From assembly GCF_001983105.1 (NCBI RefSeq), contig NZ_MOMC01000005.1, positions 134,053-140,469 of the forward strand: a DNA stretch of 6,417 nucleotides. Direction: 5' to 3'. Within the stretch, counting starts at the first letter, position 1; each line of letters starts with the position of its first letter. Of the stretch, positions 1-5,901 are shown piece after piece. The stretch comes from Pseudofrankia asymbiotica. GTDB lineage: Bacteria; Actinomycetota; Actinomycetes; Frankiales; Frankiaceae. Made by a program: the position numbers and the translations under genes. The notes under the pieces were generated by a model. The model was given only the letters and a program-made list of their open reading frames with translations. It did not search any database and was not told the DNA's origin.

Positions 1-1886
1 GGGACGGGAGCGTCCCCGCCGAACTCGTCGAGGACAAGGCCCGCCGCCTGCTGCGCCTGGCCGCCCGCGTCGGCGCCCTGGCCGGTCCGGCCGGCCCTGA
101 CCAGGCCACCGGCGCCGAGGAGACGGTGGGCGAGAGCGACCGGGTCGGCGCCGCCGGCGACGAGGGGGCCGACCCTGCCGGTCCATACGCGCGCGACCTG
201 CTGCGGCGGGCGGCGGCGGGCGGCATGGTGCTGCTGCGCAACGAGGGCGGGCTGCTCCCGCTCACCGCCGCGGGCGACGCGTCCGGTGAGATACGCCGGG
301 TCGCCGTGATCGGGCCGAACGCCACGCTGCCCCGTGGGCAGGGCGGTGGCAGCGCCACCGTCTTCCCGCCGCACCTGGTCGGCCCGGCCGACGGGCTGCG
401 GGCCGCGCTTGGCGAGGACATCGAGATTGTCACCGCCACCGGTGTGCGCGCGGAGCCCTGGCCCGCGCCGCTGTCGATCGCGGGCGCGCGCGACCCGGAG
501 TCGGGCGAGCCGGGTCTGCGGGTCCGCTTCTTCGACGAGGCCGGGAAGCTGCTGCGCAGCGAACGGCGGTTGTCCGGCCGCCTGCTGTTCATGGACGACC
601 CGGTGCTCGCCAGCTCGGCCAGGGTGGAGGTGACGGCGCTGCTGACCGCCCGGGCGAGTGGTCACCACCCGCTCGGCTTCGCGGGCATGGGCCGGTTCTC
701 GCTGCGCGCCCTCGTCGGCGTCGCGACCACGGGAGACACCGGCACCAGTACCGGCACGGGCACGGGCACGGAGACCGTGCTCTACGACGACACGCTCCAG
801 CCACCCGACGGGGACATCGTCGCGGCGTTCCTGCGCCCGCCGGTCTGGTGGGCCGGCATGGACCTGACGGCGGGCGAGGACGTGCTGCTCACGTTGCGCC
901 ATGACCTGCCGGCGGGGATGCCGCTCGCGTCGTTCGCGCTGCTGGGCGAGGACCCGTCGCCGCCCGGCGCGCAGGAGCTCGAGACCGCCGTCCGGCTCGC
1001 CGCCTCGGCCGATGTGGCGGTCGTCGTCGTCGGCACGAGTGACCGGGTCGAGAGCGAGGGCGTCGACCGCGCGGGCCTGGGCCTCCCGGTCGAGCAGAAC
1101 GAGCTGGTGCGCCGGGTGGCCGCCGCCAACCCCCGTACGGTCGTGGTCGTGAACGCGGGCGCGCCGGTGCTCCTGCCCTGGCGCGACGAGGTGCCGGCCG
1201 TGCTGCTGTCCTGGTTCCCGGGACAGGAGTTCGGCGCGGCGCTCGCCGACGTGCTGCTCGGCCGCGTGGAGCCCGGCGGCCGGCTGCCGACGAGCTGGCC
1301 GGCCAGGGCCGAGGACTGCCCGGTCTGGTCGGTCACACCGGTCGACGGCGCCCTGGACTACGGCGAGGGTATTCACGTCGGCTACCGGGGCTGGTCCCGG
1401 CGCGCCGTGGGGTCGTCGCCCGACGGGCCGGCGGCGGCGGGCTCTCGGCTCGCCGCCTCACCGCCCGACGGCCCGGCTTATCCGTTCGGCCACGGCCTCG
1501 GCTACACCACCTGGGTGTACGAGTCGCTCGACGTCCCGGCGGCCGTCGCCCCGAGCGAGGCGGCGCGCGTGCGGGTCACCGTGCGCAACAGCGGTGACCG
1601 TCCCGGCCGCACCGTCGTCCAGGCGTACCTGAGCCGCGAGGACTCAGCGCTCGAGCGTCCCGCGCTGTGGCTGGCCGGCTTCGCGACGGCCGACGCGGCT
1701 CCCGGTGAACAGGTCACCGTCTCGGTCGAGATCGCGCCGCGCGCCTTCCAGCACTGGCGGCCGGCGAGCGACGGCGACGGCGCGGGCGGTTGGTCGACCG
1801 AGCCGGGCACCTTCACGATCGGGGTCGGCCAGTCCAGCGCCACGCTCACCCTGCGCGACGCCGTCGCCGTGGTGACGCCAGCCTGA
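1..1886 (+). CDS. Glycoside hydrolase family 3 beta-glucosidase, C-terminal part (5' partial)
   Basis: The reading frame is open from the left edge (first full codon at base 3) to TGA at 1884-1886, so the start lies outside the window. A GTG at 126 is only an internal codon. The first codons (about 3-80) encode a helix typical of the end of the GH3 catalytic barrel; the barrel with the nucleophile Asp is missing here. The GH3 C-terminal domain follows, with RVAVIGPNA near 297-323. A PA14-like segment (about 505-905) is inserted in it. The domain resumes with VAVVVVGTSDRVESEGVDR (about 1014-1070), whose Glu residues at 1050 and 1056 lie where the family places its acid/base residue. PGQEFGAALADVLLG and PGGRLPTSWP come next. 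PFGHGLGYTTW (about 1482-1514) leads into the fibronectin-III-like domain with VRNSGDRPGRTVVQAYLS. The family hydrolyses terminal beta-linked sugars from oligosaccharides or glycosides. The exact substrate cannot be read from this fragment. No export signal can be judged without the N-terminus. Confidence 0.93.
   Translation, partial: DGSVPAELVEDKARRLLRLAARVGALAGPAGPDQATGAEETVGESDRVGAAGDEGADPAGPYARDLLRRAAAGGMVLLRNEGGLLPLTAAGDASGEIRRVAVIGPNATLPRGQGGGSATVFPPHLVGPADGLRAALGEDIEIVTATGVRAEPWPAPLSIAGARDPESGEPGLRVRFFDEAGKLLRSERRLSGRLLFMDDPVLASSARVEVTALLTARASGHHPLGFAGMGRFSLRALVGVATTGDTGTSTGTGTGTETVLYDDTLQPPDGDIVAAFLRPPVWWAGMDLTAGEDVLLTLRHDLPAGMPLASFALLGEDPSPPGAQELETAVRLAASADVAVVVVGTSDRVESEGVDRAGLGLPVEQNELVRRVAAANPRTVVVVNAGAPVLLPWRDEVPAVLLSWFPGQEFGAALADVLLGRVEPGGRLPTSWPARAEDCPVWSVTPVDGALDYGEGIHVGYRGWSRRAVGSSPDGPAAAGSRLAASPPDGPAYPFGHGLGYTTWVYESLDVPAAVAPSEAARVRVTVRNSGDRPGRTVVQAYLSREDSALERPALWLAGFATADAAPGEQVTVSVEIAPRAFQHWRPASDGDGAGGWSTEPGTFTIGVGQSSATLTLRDAVAVVTPA
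753..770 (+). repeat. Three tandem GGCACG hexamers in the PA14-like insert
   Basis: Three perfect 6-bp copies encode part of a Thr-Gly run (GTSTGTGTGTET) inside the PA14-like insert of the GH3 enzyme. The run probably sits in a surface loop. Such an in-frame repeat can change length by slippage without breaking the frame. Confidence 0.75.
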
Positions 1887-1947
1887 CCGCCGCCGCGCTC
1901 GCTCGGCCGCCATGACCGTCGCCTGGGCCGCCGGCCGGGTCGATGGG

Positions 1948-1962
1948 CGGGTGGGGCACCCG
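1948..1962 (+). terminator. Possible short terminator hairpin after the GH3 gene
   Basis: CGGGTG and CACCCG form a 6-bp perfect stem with a 3-base loop, about 60 bases after the GH3 stop codon. There is no T-run, which is usual in high-GC actinobacteria, but the stem is short and could arise by chance at this GC content. Confidence 0.25.
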
Positions 1963-2006
1963 GCCTGCCCGGCCTGCCCGGCCTGCCCGGCCTGCCCGGC
2001 CTGTCG
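1962..2006 (+). repeat. 9-bp tandem repeat, four perfect copies plus one degenerate
   Basis: GGCCTGCCC is repeated at 1962-1970, 1971-1979, 1980-1988 and 1989-1997. A fifth, degraded copy (GGCCTGTCG) ends at 2006. The repeat lies in the spacer between the GH3 gene and the ATPase gene. A plus-strand frame across it would read as an Ala-Cys-Pro repeat, but nothing else supports translation there. Confidence 0.85.
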
Positions 2007-2026
2007 GGCCGCTGACGTAAAAAAGG

Positions 2027-2040
2027 GGAAGCTAGCTTCC
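2027..2040. promoter_or_regulatory. 14-bp perfect palindrome, candidate operator
   Basis: GGAAGCTAGCTTCC is a perfect palindrome with no spacer. It follows a run of six A residues (2019-2024), in one of the few AT-richer patches of the window, about 170-180 bases upstream of the chosen ATPase start. A symmetric site in a gene-free spacer suits a dimeric DNA-binding protein. No matching regulator gene is in the window, and I cannot place confident -35 and -10 boxes around it. Confidence 0.4.
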
Positions 2041-2160
2041 TGTCCCGGGATCGGACTGCCTGTCATGTTTTGGGGCATGGTGATTCGTCCCCATGCGGCC
2101 GGGGTACGCAAGGCACCGCAGGGCCGGCATTGCCGCCAATGGTTTCCGGAGGCGCACTGG

Positions 2161-2214
2161 ATGGGCATGATCGCAGCTCCTTCGGCCGATCCGCCGAGCT
2201 GGGGACGCATGTGA
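2161..2214 (+). CDS. Possible 17-residue leader peptide, overlapping the ATPase start
   Basis: ATG at 2161 is preceded by a clean GGAGG at 2148-2152 with 8 bases of spacing, the best ribosome-binding site in this spacer. The frame reads MGMIAAPSADPPSWGRM and stops with TGA at 2212-2214. That stop overlaps a GTG at 2211-2213 in the ATPase frame, giving the 4-base GTGA overlap typical of translationally coupled genes. The peptide has no recognisable motif. Either it is a leader that feeds ribosomes to the ATPase start, or the strong site is a coincidence and the ATPase starts elsewhere. Confidence 0.35.
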   Translation: MGMIAAPSADPPSWGRM

Positions 2215-3440
2215 TCGACGGCAGTGGAAACACCGATGGCACCACGAGTGGGTCGGATCCGGACGCCGACGGGGCGTCTGGCGACGCCGAGGCCGCTGGC
2301 GGTGAGGTGTTGATGGCGCTGCGGGTCGATGGCGCGCCGGAAGCCGTGCCGCGGGCTCGTCGGGAGATCTCCAGCCGGCTGGCCCGCGCGACCCTGCCCA
2401 TGCGTGACCTCATCGGCGACATCAAGCTGCTCGCTGGCGAGCTGCTGACCAACGCCGTGCTCCATGGTGAGCCTCCCGTCCATCTCCGGCTCGTCGCCCG
2501 TGGCACATCGCTGCGGGTGGAGGTGGCCGACACCAGCCAGGTGGCCCCCCTGCGCGCCCGCAGCAGCGCGGACACGATGACCGGCCGCGGGCTGGCGCTC
2601 GTCGCCGCCATCGCGGCGAGGTGGGGGACGGACGTGCACCGGCACGGCAAGGTCGTCTGGGCCGAGGTCGACCTCGTCGGCGCCGAGGAGCCGGGCGGCC
2701 AGGCCGGCTCGTACCCCGCCGGCTCGGCCCCCTCCAGCCCGGTCGAGACCGGGCTGGAGGGGGCAGGACCGGCGGGGACAGGCCTGGACGGTGCCGCCGT
2801 CCCCGCCGCGCAGGCCGAGTCCGGGCCTGGCCGCGGTGGCGGTCGAAGCGCCGACCCGGCCGTGGCGACGGCGCCGGCGGACGCCGCGACGACGGAGCAC
2901 GGCCTGGGCTCGCCGCCGCGCTACCGCGTCAGCCTCGGCGACGTCTCGACCGACCTGCTGCTCGCCGCGAAGAGCCATGTCGACAACCTCGTCCGCGAGT
3001 TCACCCTGGCCGCGGTGGGCGGGATCAACGGCGAGAGCGCCCCGGTCCCGCCGGAGCTGGCGGAGCTGATCCGGACGGTGACCGAACGGTTCGGCGAGGC
3101 GAGGCAGGCGATCCGCCGGCAGGCGCTGGCCGCCGCCGCGGCCGGGCAGCCGCGCACCCAGCTGGAGCTGCGGTTGCCGGCGAGCACCGCCGAGGCCGGC
3201 GAGGAGTACCTGGCGGCCCTCGACAAGGCGGACGAGTACGCGCGGGAGGCGCGGCTGCTCACGCTGGCCTCGCCGCCGGCGCATCGAGACTTCCGGCGCT
3301 GGTACGTCTCCAGTCTGGTCACCCAGCTGCGCGCCGCGGGCAGCGGCCAGCCGGTGCCGCCGCCGCTGAGCTTCGAGGAGTACCTGCGCCAGCGGCGAGA
3401 GCGAGAGCTGCCAGGCGAGCCCGCCGGCGGGCCCAGCTGA
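2211..3440 (+). CDS. RsbW-like regulatory ATPase (HATPase_c_2) with an unassigned helical C-terminal domain
   Basis: The product from GTG 2211 is 409 residues. Residues about 35-158 form a Bergerat ATP-binding fold of the anti-sigma/RsbW type. The N-box is GELLTNAVLHG (Glu77, Asn81), the Asp box is VEVADTS (Asp107), and the glycine box is TGRGLALV (about 124-131), followed by the closing strand GKVVWAEVDL. Known relatives bind ATP and act as anti-sigma factors, or as their kinases, by partner switching; the partner is not visible here. A Gly/Pro/Ala-rich linker (about 160-235) leads to a mostly helical domain (about 237-394) that ends with HRDFRRWYVSSLVTQL and FEEYLRQ. I cannot name that domain. 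There is no signal peptide or membrane segment, so it is cytoplasmic. Start choice: GTG 2211 overlaps a possible leader stop. Alternatives are ATG 2313 (GAGG at 2304-2307, beginning exactly at the ATPase domain), ATG 2139 and TTG 2070. The ATPase call is firm; the partner and the start are not. Confidence 0.85.
   Translation: MIDGSGNTDGTTSGSDPDADGASGDAEAAGGEVLMALRVDGAPEAVPRARREISSRLARATLPMRDLIGDIKLLAGELLTNAVLHGEPPVHLRLVARGTSLRVEVADTSQVAPLRARSSADTMTGRGLALVAAIAARWGTDVHRHGKVVWAEVDLVGAEEPGGQAGSYPAGSAPSSPVETGLEGAGPAGTGLDGAAVPAAQAESGPGRGGGRSADPAVATAPADAATTEHGLGSPPRYRVSLGDVSTDLLLAAKSHVDNLVREFTLAAVGGINGESAPVPPELAELIRTVTERFGEARQAIRRQALAAAAAGQPRTQLELRLPASTAEAGEEYLAALDKADEYAREARLLTLASPPAHRDFRRWYVSSLVTQLRAAGSGQPVPPPLSFEEYLRQRRERELPGEPAGGPS
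2304..2307 (+). promoter_or_regulatory. Alternative ribosome-binding site for the ATPase (ATG 2313)
   Basis: GAGG lies 5 bases before an in-frame ATG at 2313. Starting there would give a 375-residue protein beginning MALRVDGAPEAVPRAR, right at the expected edge of the RsbW-like fold. The codons from 2211 to 2312 look coding-like but encode a low-complexity Gly/Asp-rich stretch, so both starts remain possible. Confidence 0.3.
2714..2777. repeat. 64-bp near-perfect palindrome inside the ATPase linker
   Basis: The inner arms 2727-2744 and 2747-2764 are 18 bp each and perfectly complementary, around a 2-base centre (GA at 2745-2746). After a 4-base interruption on each side (2723-2726 and 2765-2768), outer arms of 9 bp (CCCCGCCGG at 2714-2722, CCGGCGGGG at 2769-2777) are also perfect and share the same centre of symmetry. 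The element lies wholly within the coding sequence, in the disordered linker between the two domains. As RNA it would form a very stable hairpin in the message; as DNA it could extrude as a cruciform. Confidence 0.9.
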
Positions 3441-3539
3441 TCAGCCCGGCTGACCAGCCCGGTTAGCGAGCCGGGCTGACCAGCCCGGTTAGCCAGCCCG
3501 GCTGACCGGCCCAGGCAACGAGCCCGCTGACCAGCCCGG
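3437..3539 (+). repeat. Array of 13-bp repeats starting on the ATPase stop codon
   Basis: The consensus is CTGACCAGCCCGG alternating with a TTAGCSAGCCSGG variant. Units are 3437-3449 (CTGATCAGCCCGG, containing the stop TGA), 3450-3462, 3463-3475, 3476-3488 and 3489-3501, then diverged units at 3502-3526 and a good copy at 3527-3539. Degenerate pieces continue to about 3567. The 13-base period is not a multiple of three and the array lies outside the gene, so it is not selected as protein. There are no unique spacers, so it is not a CRISPR array. Confidence 0.8.
3455..3478 (+). terminator. Terminator-like hairpin within the 13-bp array
   Basis: CAGCCCGG at 3455-3462 and CCGGGCTG at 3471-3478 form an 8-bp perfect GC-rich stem with an 8-base loop, starting 15 bases after the ATPase stop. 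No T-run follows. Position and stem suit an actinobacterial terminator without a U-tail, and neighbouring repeat copies could pair in other ways. Confidence 0.4.
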
Positions 3540-3567
3540 CTGGACAAGGCCAGCTCATCGGCCCGGC

Positions 3568-3942
3568 TGTGCGATCCTCCTTTCTCCCGGCGGCCTTGAT
3601 CGACGGCGCAGGCCGCGCAGGCCGCGCCCGGCGCCGGTGAGCGAGCGGGTGGCGTCGGCGGGCGAGCTCGTCGCGACCGGCAGCGAGCGTGCCCGCGACG
3701 ACGCGCGAGCGTACGAAAAACAATCGTTGAACATGTCAGCGACAACGAGGCTGCCCGGTTGAAGGGGGCAGAATCGGGGCGGCGGGCGCCGATCGAAGCA
3801 TCAATGTCCTGGTCAGCGGGCTCGCTGGCTGGCCTGCCGGCGGTGCCCGTGGCGGGGAGATCGATGGTGACGCCGTTGTCCGAAGACCTCGGGTGGCGGT
3901 TTTGATCACCGGGGTTCCCCGTGTCTCGGGGATCGGCTGGCG
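3568..3942. other. Non-coding spacer upstream of the monooxygenase
   Basis: I see no supported gene here on either strand. The segment holds a doubled 10-bp GCAGGCCGCG-like unit (about 3608-3628) and a long-loop inverted repeat (TCGTCGCG at 3668-3675, CGCGACGA at 3694-3701). An AT-richer patch (about 3712-3740) contains an A-run and a TTGAAC that could be a -35 box, but no convincing -10 box follows at the right distance. No EthR-like regulator is encoded here, although the downstream gene resembles ethA. Confidence 0.5.
3910..3931 (+). promoter_or_regulatory. Mutually exclusive small hairpins before the monooxygenase start
   Basis: CGGGG (3910-3914), CCCCG (3917-3921) and CGGGG (3927-3931) lie in a row. 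The middle block can pair with either flank, but the 2-base gap on the left makes that pairing tight, so the right-hand stem with the 5-base loop TGTCT is likelier. The element ends 13 bases before the ribosome-binding site. Five-base stems are weak evidence at this GC content. Confidence 0.25.
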
Positions 3943-3944
3943 AT

Positions 3945-3949
3945 GGGAG
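3945..3949 (+). promoter_or_regulatory. Ribosome-binding site that decides the monooxygenase start
   Basis: GGGAG lies 5 bases before ATG 3955. The earlier in-frame ATG at 3943 would overlap this site and has no purine-rich site of its own, so 3955 is preferred. It places the FAD-binding GxGxxG at residues 16-21, the usual distance from the N-terminus in this family. Confidence 0.6.
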
Positions 3950-3954
3950 CGATC

Positions 3955-5868
3955 ATGGCGGCAGGGCTGCCGGACGAGCACGTCGACGTTCTGATCATCG
4001 GTGCCGGACTGTCCGGCATCGGGATCGCGGCGCATCTGCTGTCCAACCAGCCGGGCCGCCGTATAGCCCTGCTGGAGGCCCGCGGCGCGCTCGGCGGGAC
4101 GTGGGACCTCTTCCGCTACCCTGGCATCCGGTCCGACTCGGACATGAACTCCCTCAGCTACGCGTTCCGGCCGTGGACGGGGGAGAAGTCGATCGTGGAC
4201 GGGCCTTCGATCCTCCGCTATCTGACCGAGACCGCGCGGACCCACCGGGTCGACGAGCTGGTCAGGTACGGCCACCGGGTGGTCGCGGCCAGCTGGTCGA
4301 GCGCGCGGGCCGGCTGGACCGTCGACGTCGCGCTCACCGCGGATGCCTCGCCGGGCGTACCGGCCGCCTCCGCCGCGGCTGGCGCCCCCGCCGGCACGCG
4401 GCACGCGGACGCGCCGGGCAGCCCGGGCGGTTCGGGCGACGCCGAGCCGCGGCACGTTCGGCTGACCTGTGACGTCCTCGTCGGCGCCACCGGCTACTAC
4501 CGCTACGACCGGGGCCATGAGCCGGACTTCCCCGGCCGCGCGGCGTTCCCCGGCCGGGTGGTGCATCCCCAGCACTGGCCGGACGACCTCGATCACACCG
4601 GGCAGCGGGTGGTGGTGATCGGCAGCGGCGCCACGGCGATGACGCTCGCGCCCGCGCTCGCCGAGCGGGCCGCGCACGTCACGATGCTGCAGCGCTCCCC
4701 GACGTATGTCGCCTCGCTGGCCACCTCCGACTCGCTGATGAGCGGCCTGCGGCGCGTGCTGCCGGACCGGTGGGCCGCCTGGCTGGTCCGCTGGCGCAAC
4801 ATCCTGCGCAACCAGCTCGTATACCGGCTCAGCCGGAGCCGCCCCGAGATGGTGCGGCGGGAGCTGCTGGCCGGGGTCGCCAGGGCGCTGCCGGACGGCT
4901 ACGACGTCGCCACGCACTTCACCCCGAGCTACGGCCCGTGGGACCAGCGGCTCTGCGTCGCGCCGGACGGCGACCTGTTCCGGGCGATCTCGGCCGGGAA
5001 CGTCGAGGTCGTCACCGACCATGTCGACACCTTCACCGAGCGGGGCATCCGGCTGAGGTCGGGCCGGGAGCTCGCCGCCGATGTCGTCGTCACCGCGACG
5101 GGCCTGCGGCTGCGGATGTTCGACGGGATCGCGCTGACCGTCGACGGCGAGACGGTGCGCGTGCCGCGGCGGCGGGTCTACAAGGGCATGATGCTCGAGG
5201 GCGTCCCCAACTTCGTCTTCGCCTTCGGCTATGTCAACGCGTCCTGGACGCTGAAGGTCGACCTGGTGGCCGAGCATCTCGGCCGGCTGCTGCGCTATCT
5301 CGACCGGCACGGCTATCGCGCCTTTGTTCCCGGCGGTCCCGCCGCGCCAGCCGAGGCCGAGGCCGAGGCCCAGGCCGAAGCCGGGGCCCGGCCGGACGGC
5401 GCGAGCCAGGCCGGCGGCGCGCTCGCGGCGACCGGCACGATCCCGGCTGGCCGCGCCGGCGGGGCGGCCGGTGGGACGTCGCTGCTCGACCTGACCGCCG
5501 GCTATGTGCTCCGCGACGCGGGAGAGCTGCCCCGCCAGGGCGACCGCCCACCGTGGCGGACCCGGATGAGCTACCTGGCGGACGTCCGCGCGCTCCGGTT
5601 CGGCCGGGTGACCGGTCCCGACCTGCGTTTTCTCTCCCTGCCCGAGACGGCACCCGAAGCGGTCGCCGGAGGGCCGGCCGCCGACGTGTGCCCGGTGGTG
5701 CCGGAGCCCCGCGCGGGCACGGGCAGCTCGCCATCCGGCGGCGGCCGGACGCGGGTCCCGGAGCATGCCCGCCGGGGTGGGGCTCGCCACGAGCCGTCCG
5801 TCGTGGCTGGGGATCGTCCCGGCGCGGATACCGCGACCGCTGGCGGCGAGGCCACCCGAGACGTCTGA
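3955..5868 (+). CDS. EthA-type FAD/NADPH-dependent Baeyer-Villiger monooxygenase
   Basis: The 637-residue product matches the EthA group of type I Baeyer-Villiger monooxygenases, soluble flavoenzymes that use NADPH and oxygen to insert oxygen into ketones or oxidise sulfur groups. The FAD Rossmann motif GAGLSG is at residues 16-21 and GGTWDLFRYPGIRSDSDM at 47-64. The type I fingerprint FxGxxxHxxxWP is complete (FPGRVVHPQHWP, 198-209). The NADPH Rossmann motif IGSGATA starts at about 222. Downstream blocks WDQRLC, GDLFRAI, KGMML, GYVNASWTLK and AGYVLRD all resemble M. tuberculosis EthA as I remember it. EthA has 489 residues. The surplus lies in low-complexity inserts at about 129-167 and 459-508 and in a tail after about 565; without them the core is about 476 residues. 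The native substrate is unknown. The gene stands alone, and no TetR-type ethR homologue lies upstream. Confidence 0.93.
   Translation: MAAGLPDEHVDVLIIGAGLSGIGIAAHLLSNQPGRRIALLEARGALGGTWDLFRYPGIRSDSDMNSLSYAFRPWTGEKSIVDGPSILRYLTETARTHRVDELVRYGHRVVAASWSSARAGWTVDVALTADASPGVPAASAAAGAPAGTRHADAPGSPGGSGDAEPRHVRLTCDVLVGATGYYRYDRGHEPDFPGRAAFPGRVVHPQHWPDDLDHTGQRVVVIGSGATAMTLAPALAERAAHVTMLQRSPTYVASLATSDSLMSGLRRVLPDRWAAWLVRWRNILRNQLVYRLSRSRPEMVRRELLAGVARALPDGYDVATHFTPSYGPWDQRLCVAPDGDLFRAISAGNVEVVTDHVDTFTERGIRLRSGRELAADVVVTATGLRLRMFDGIALTVDGETVRVPRRRVYKGMMLEGVPNFVFAFGYVNASWTLKVDLVAEHLGRLLRYLDRHGYRAFVPGGPAAPAEAEAEAQAEAGARPDGASQAGGALAATGTIPAGRAGGAAGGTSLLDLTAGYVLRDAGELPRQGDRPPWRTRMSYLADVRALRFGRVTGPDLRFLSLPETAPEAVAGGPAADVCPVVPEPRAGTGSSPSGGGRTRVPEHARRGGARHEPSVVAGDRPGADTATAGGEATRDV
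5350..5385 (+). repeat. 6-bp tandem repeat encoding an Ala-Glu run in the monooxygenase
   Basis: GCCGAG is repeated three times (5350-5367), followed by the variants GCCCAG, GCCGAA and GCCGGG to 5385. Translation gives AEAEAEAQAEAG at the beginning of the second low-complexity insert of the monooxygenase, which suggests that this insert grew by slippage. Confidence 0.75.
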
Positions 5869-5901
5869 CAGGCTTCTCGCTCGGCGGCTGCTTGCCCGGA
5901 C

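Noticed and set aside
1912..2214. Plus-strand 100-codon frame with an Ala-Cys-Pro repeat
   Set aside because: The repeat comes from the 9-bp tandem DNA repeat, there is no ribosome-binding site at 1912, and the composition is not protein-like. Only its last 17 codons, with their own GGAGG, are kept as a possible leader.
1644..3284. Long minus-strand open frame (546 codons) opposite the GH3 end and the ATPase
   Set aside because: It crosses two well-supported plus-strand genes and the spacer between them. The translation is Arg/Gly/Pro-rich without any domain, as expected of a shadow frame in high-GC DNA.
3437..3567. Possible CRISPR array
   Set aside because: The units are 13 bp, directly adjoining and degenerate, with no unique spacers and no cas genes in the window.
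3463..3723. Minus-strand 86-codon frame after the ATPase
   Set aside because: Its C-terminal half is just the translated 13-bp repeat array, and I see no ribosome-binding site or family.
3568..3942. A divergent ethR-like TetR regulator expected beside an ethA-like gene
   Set aside because: No frame on either strand here shows a TetR helix-turn-helix or a suitable length.
3736..5790. Long minus-strand open frame (684 codons) opposite the monooxygenase
   Set aside because: The opposite strand encodes a full set of EthA-type motifs. This frame is an Arg-rich shadow without recognisable motifs.
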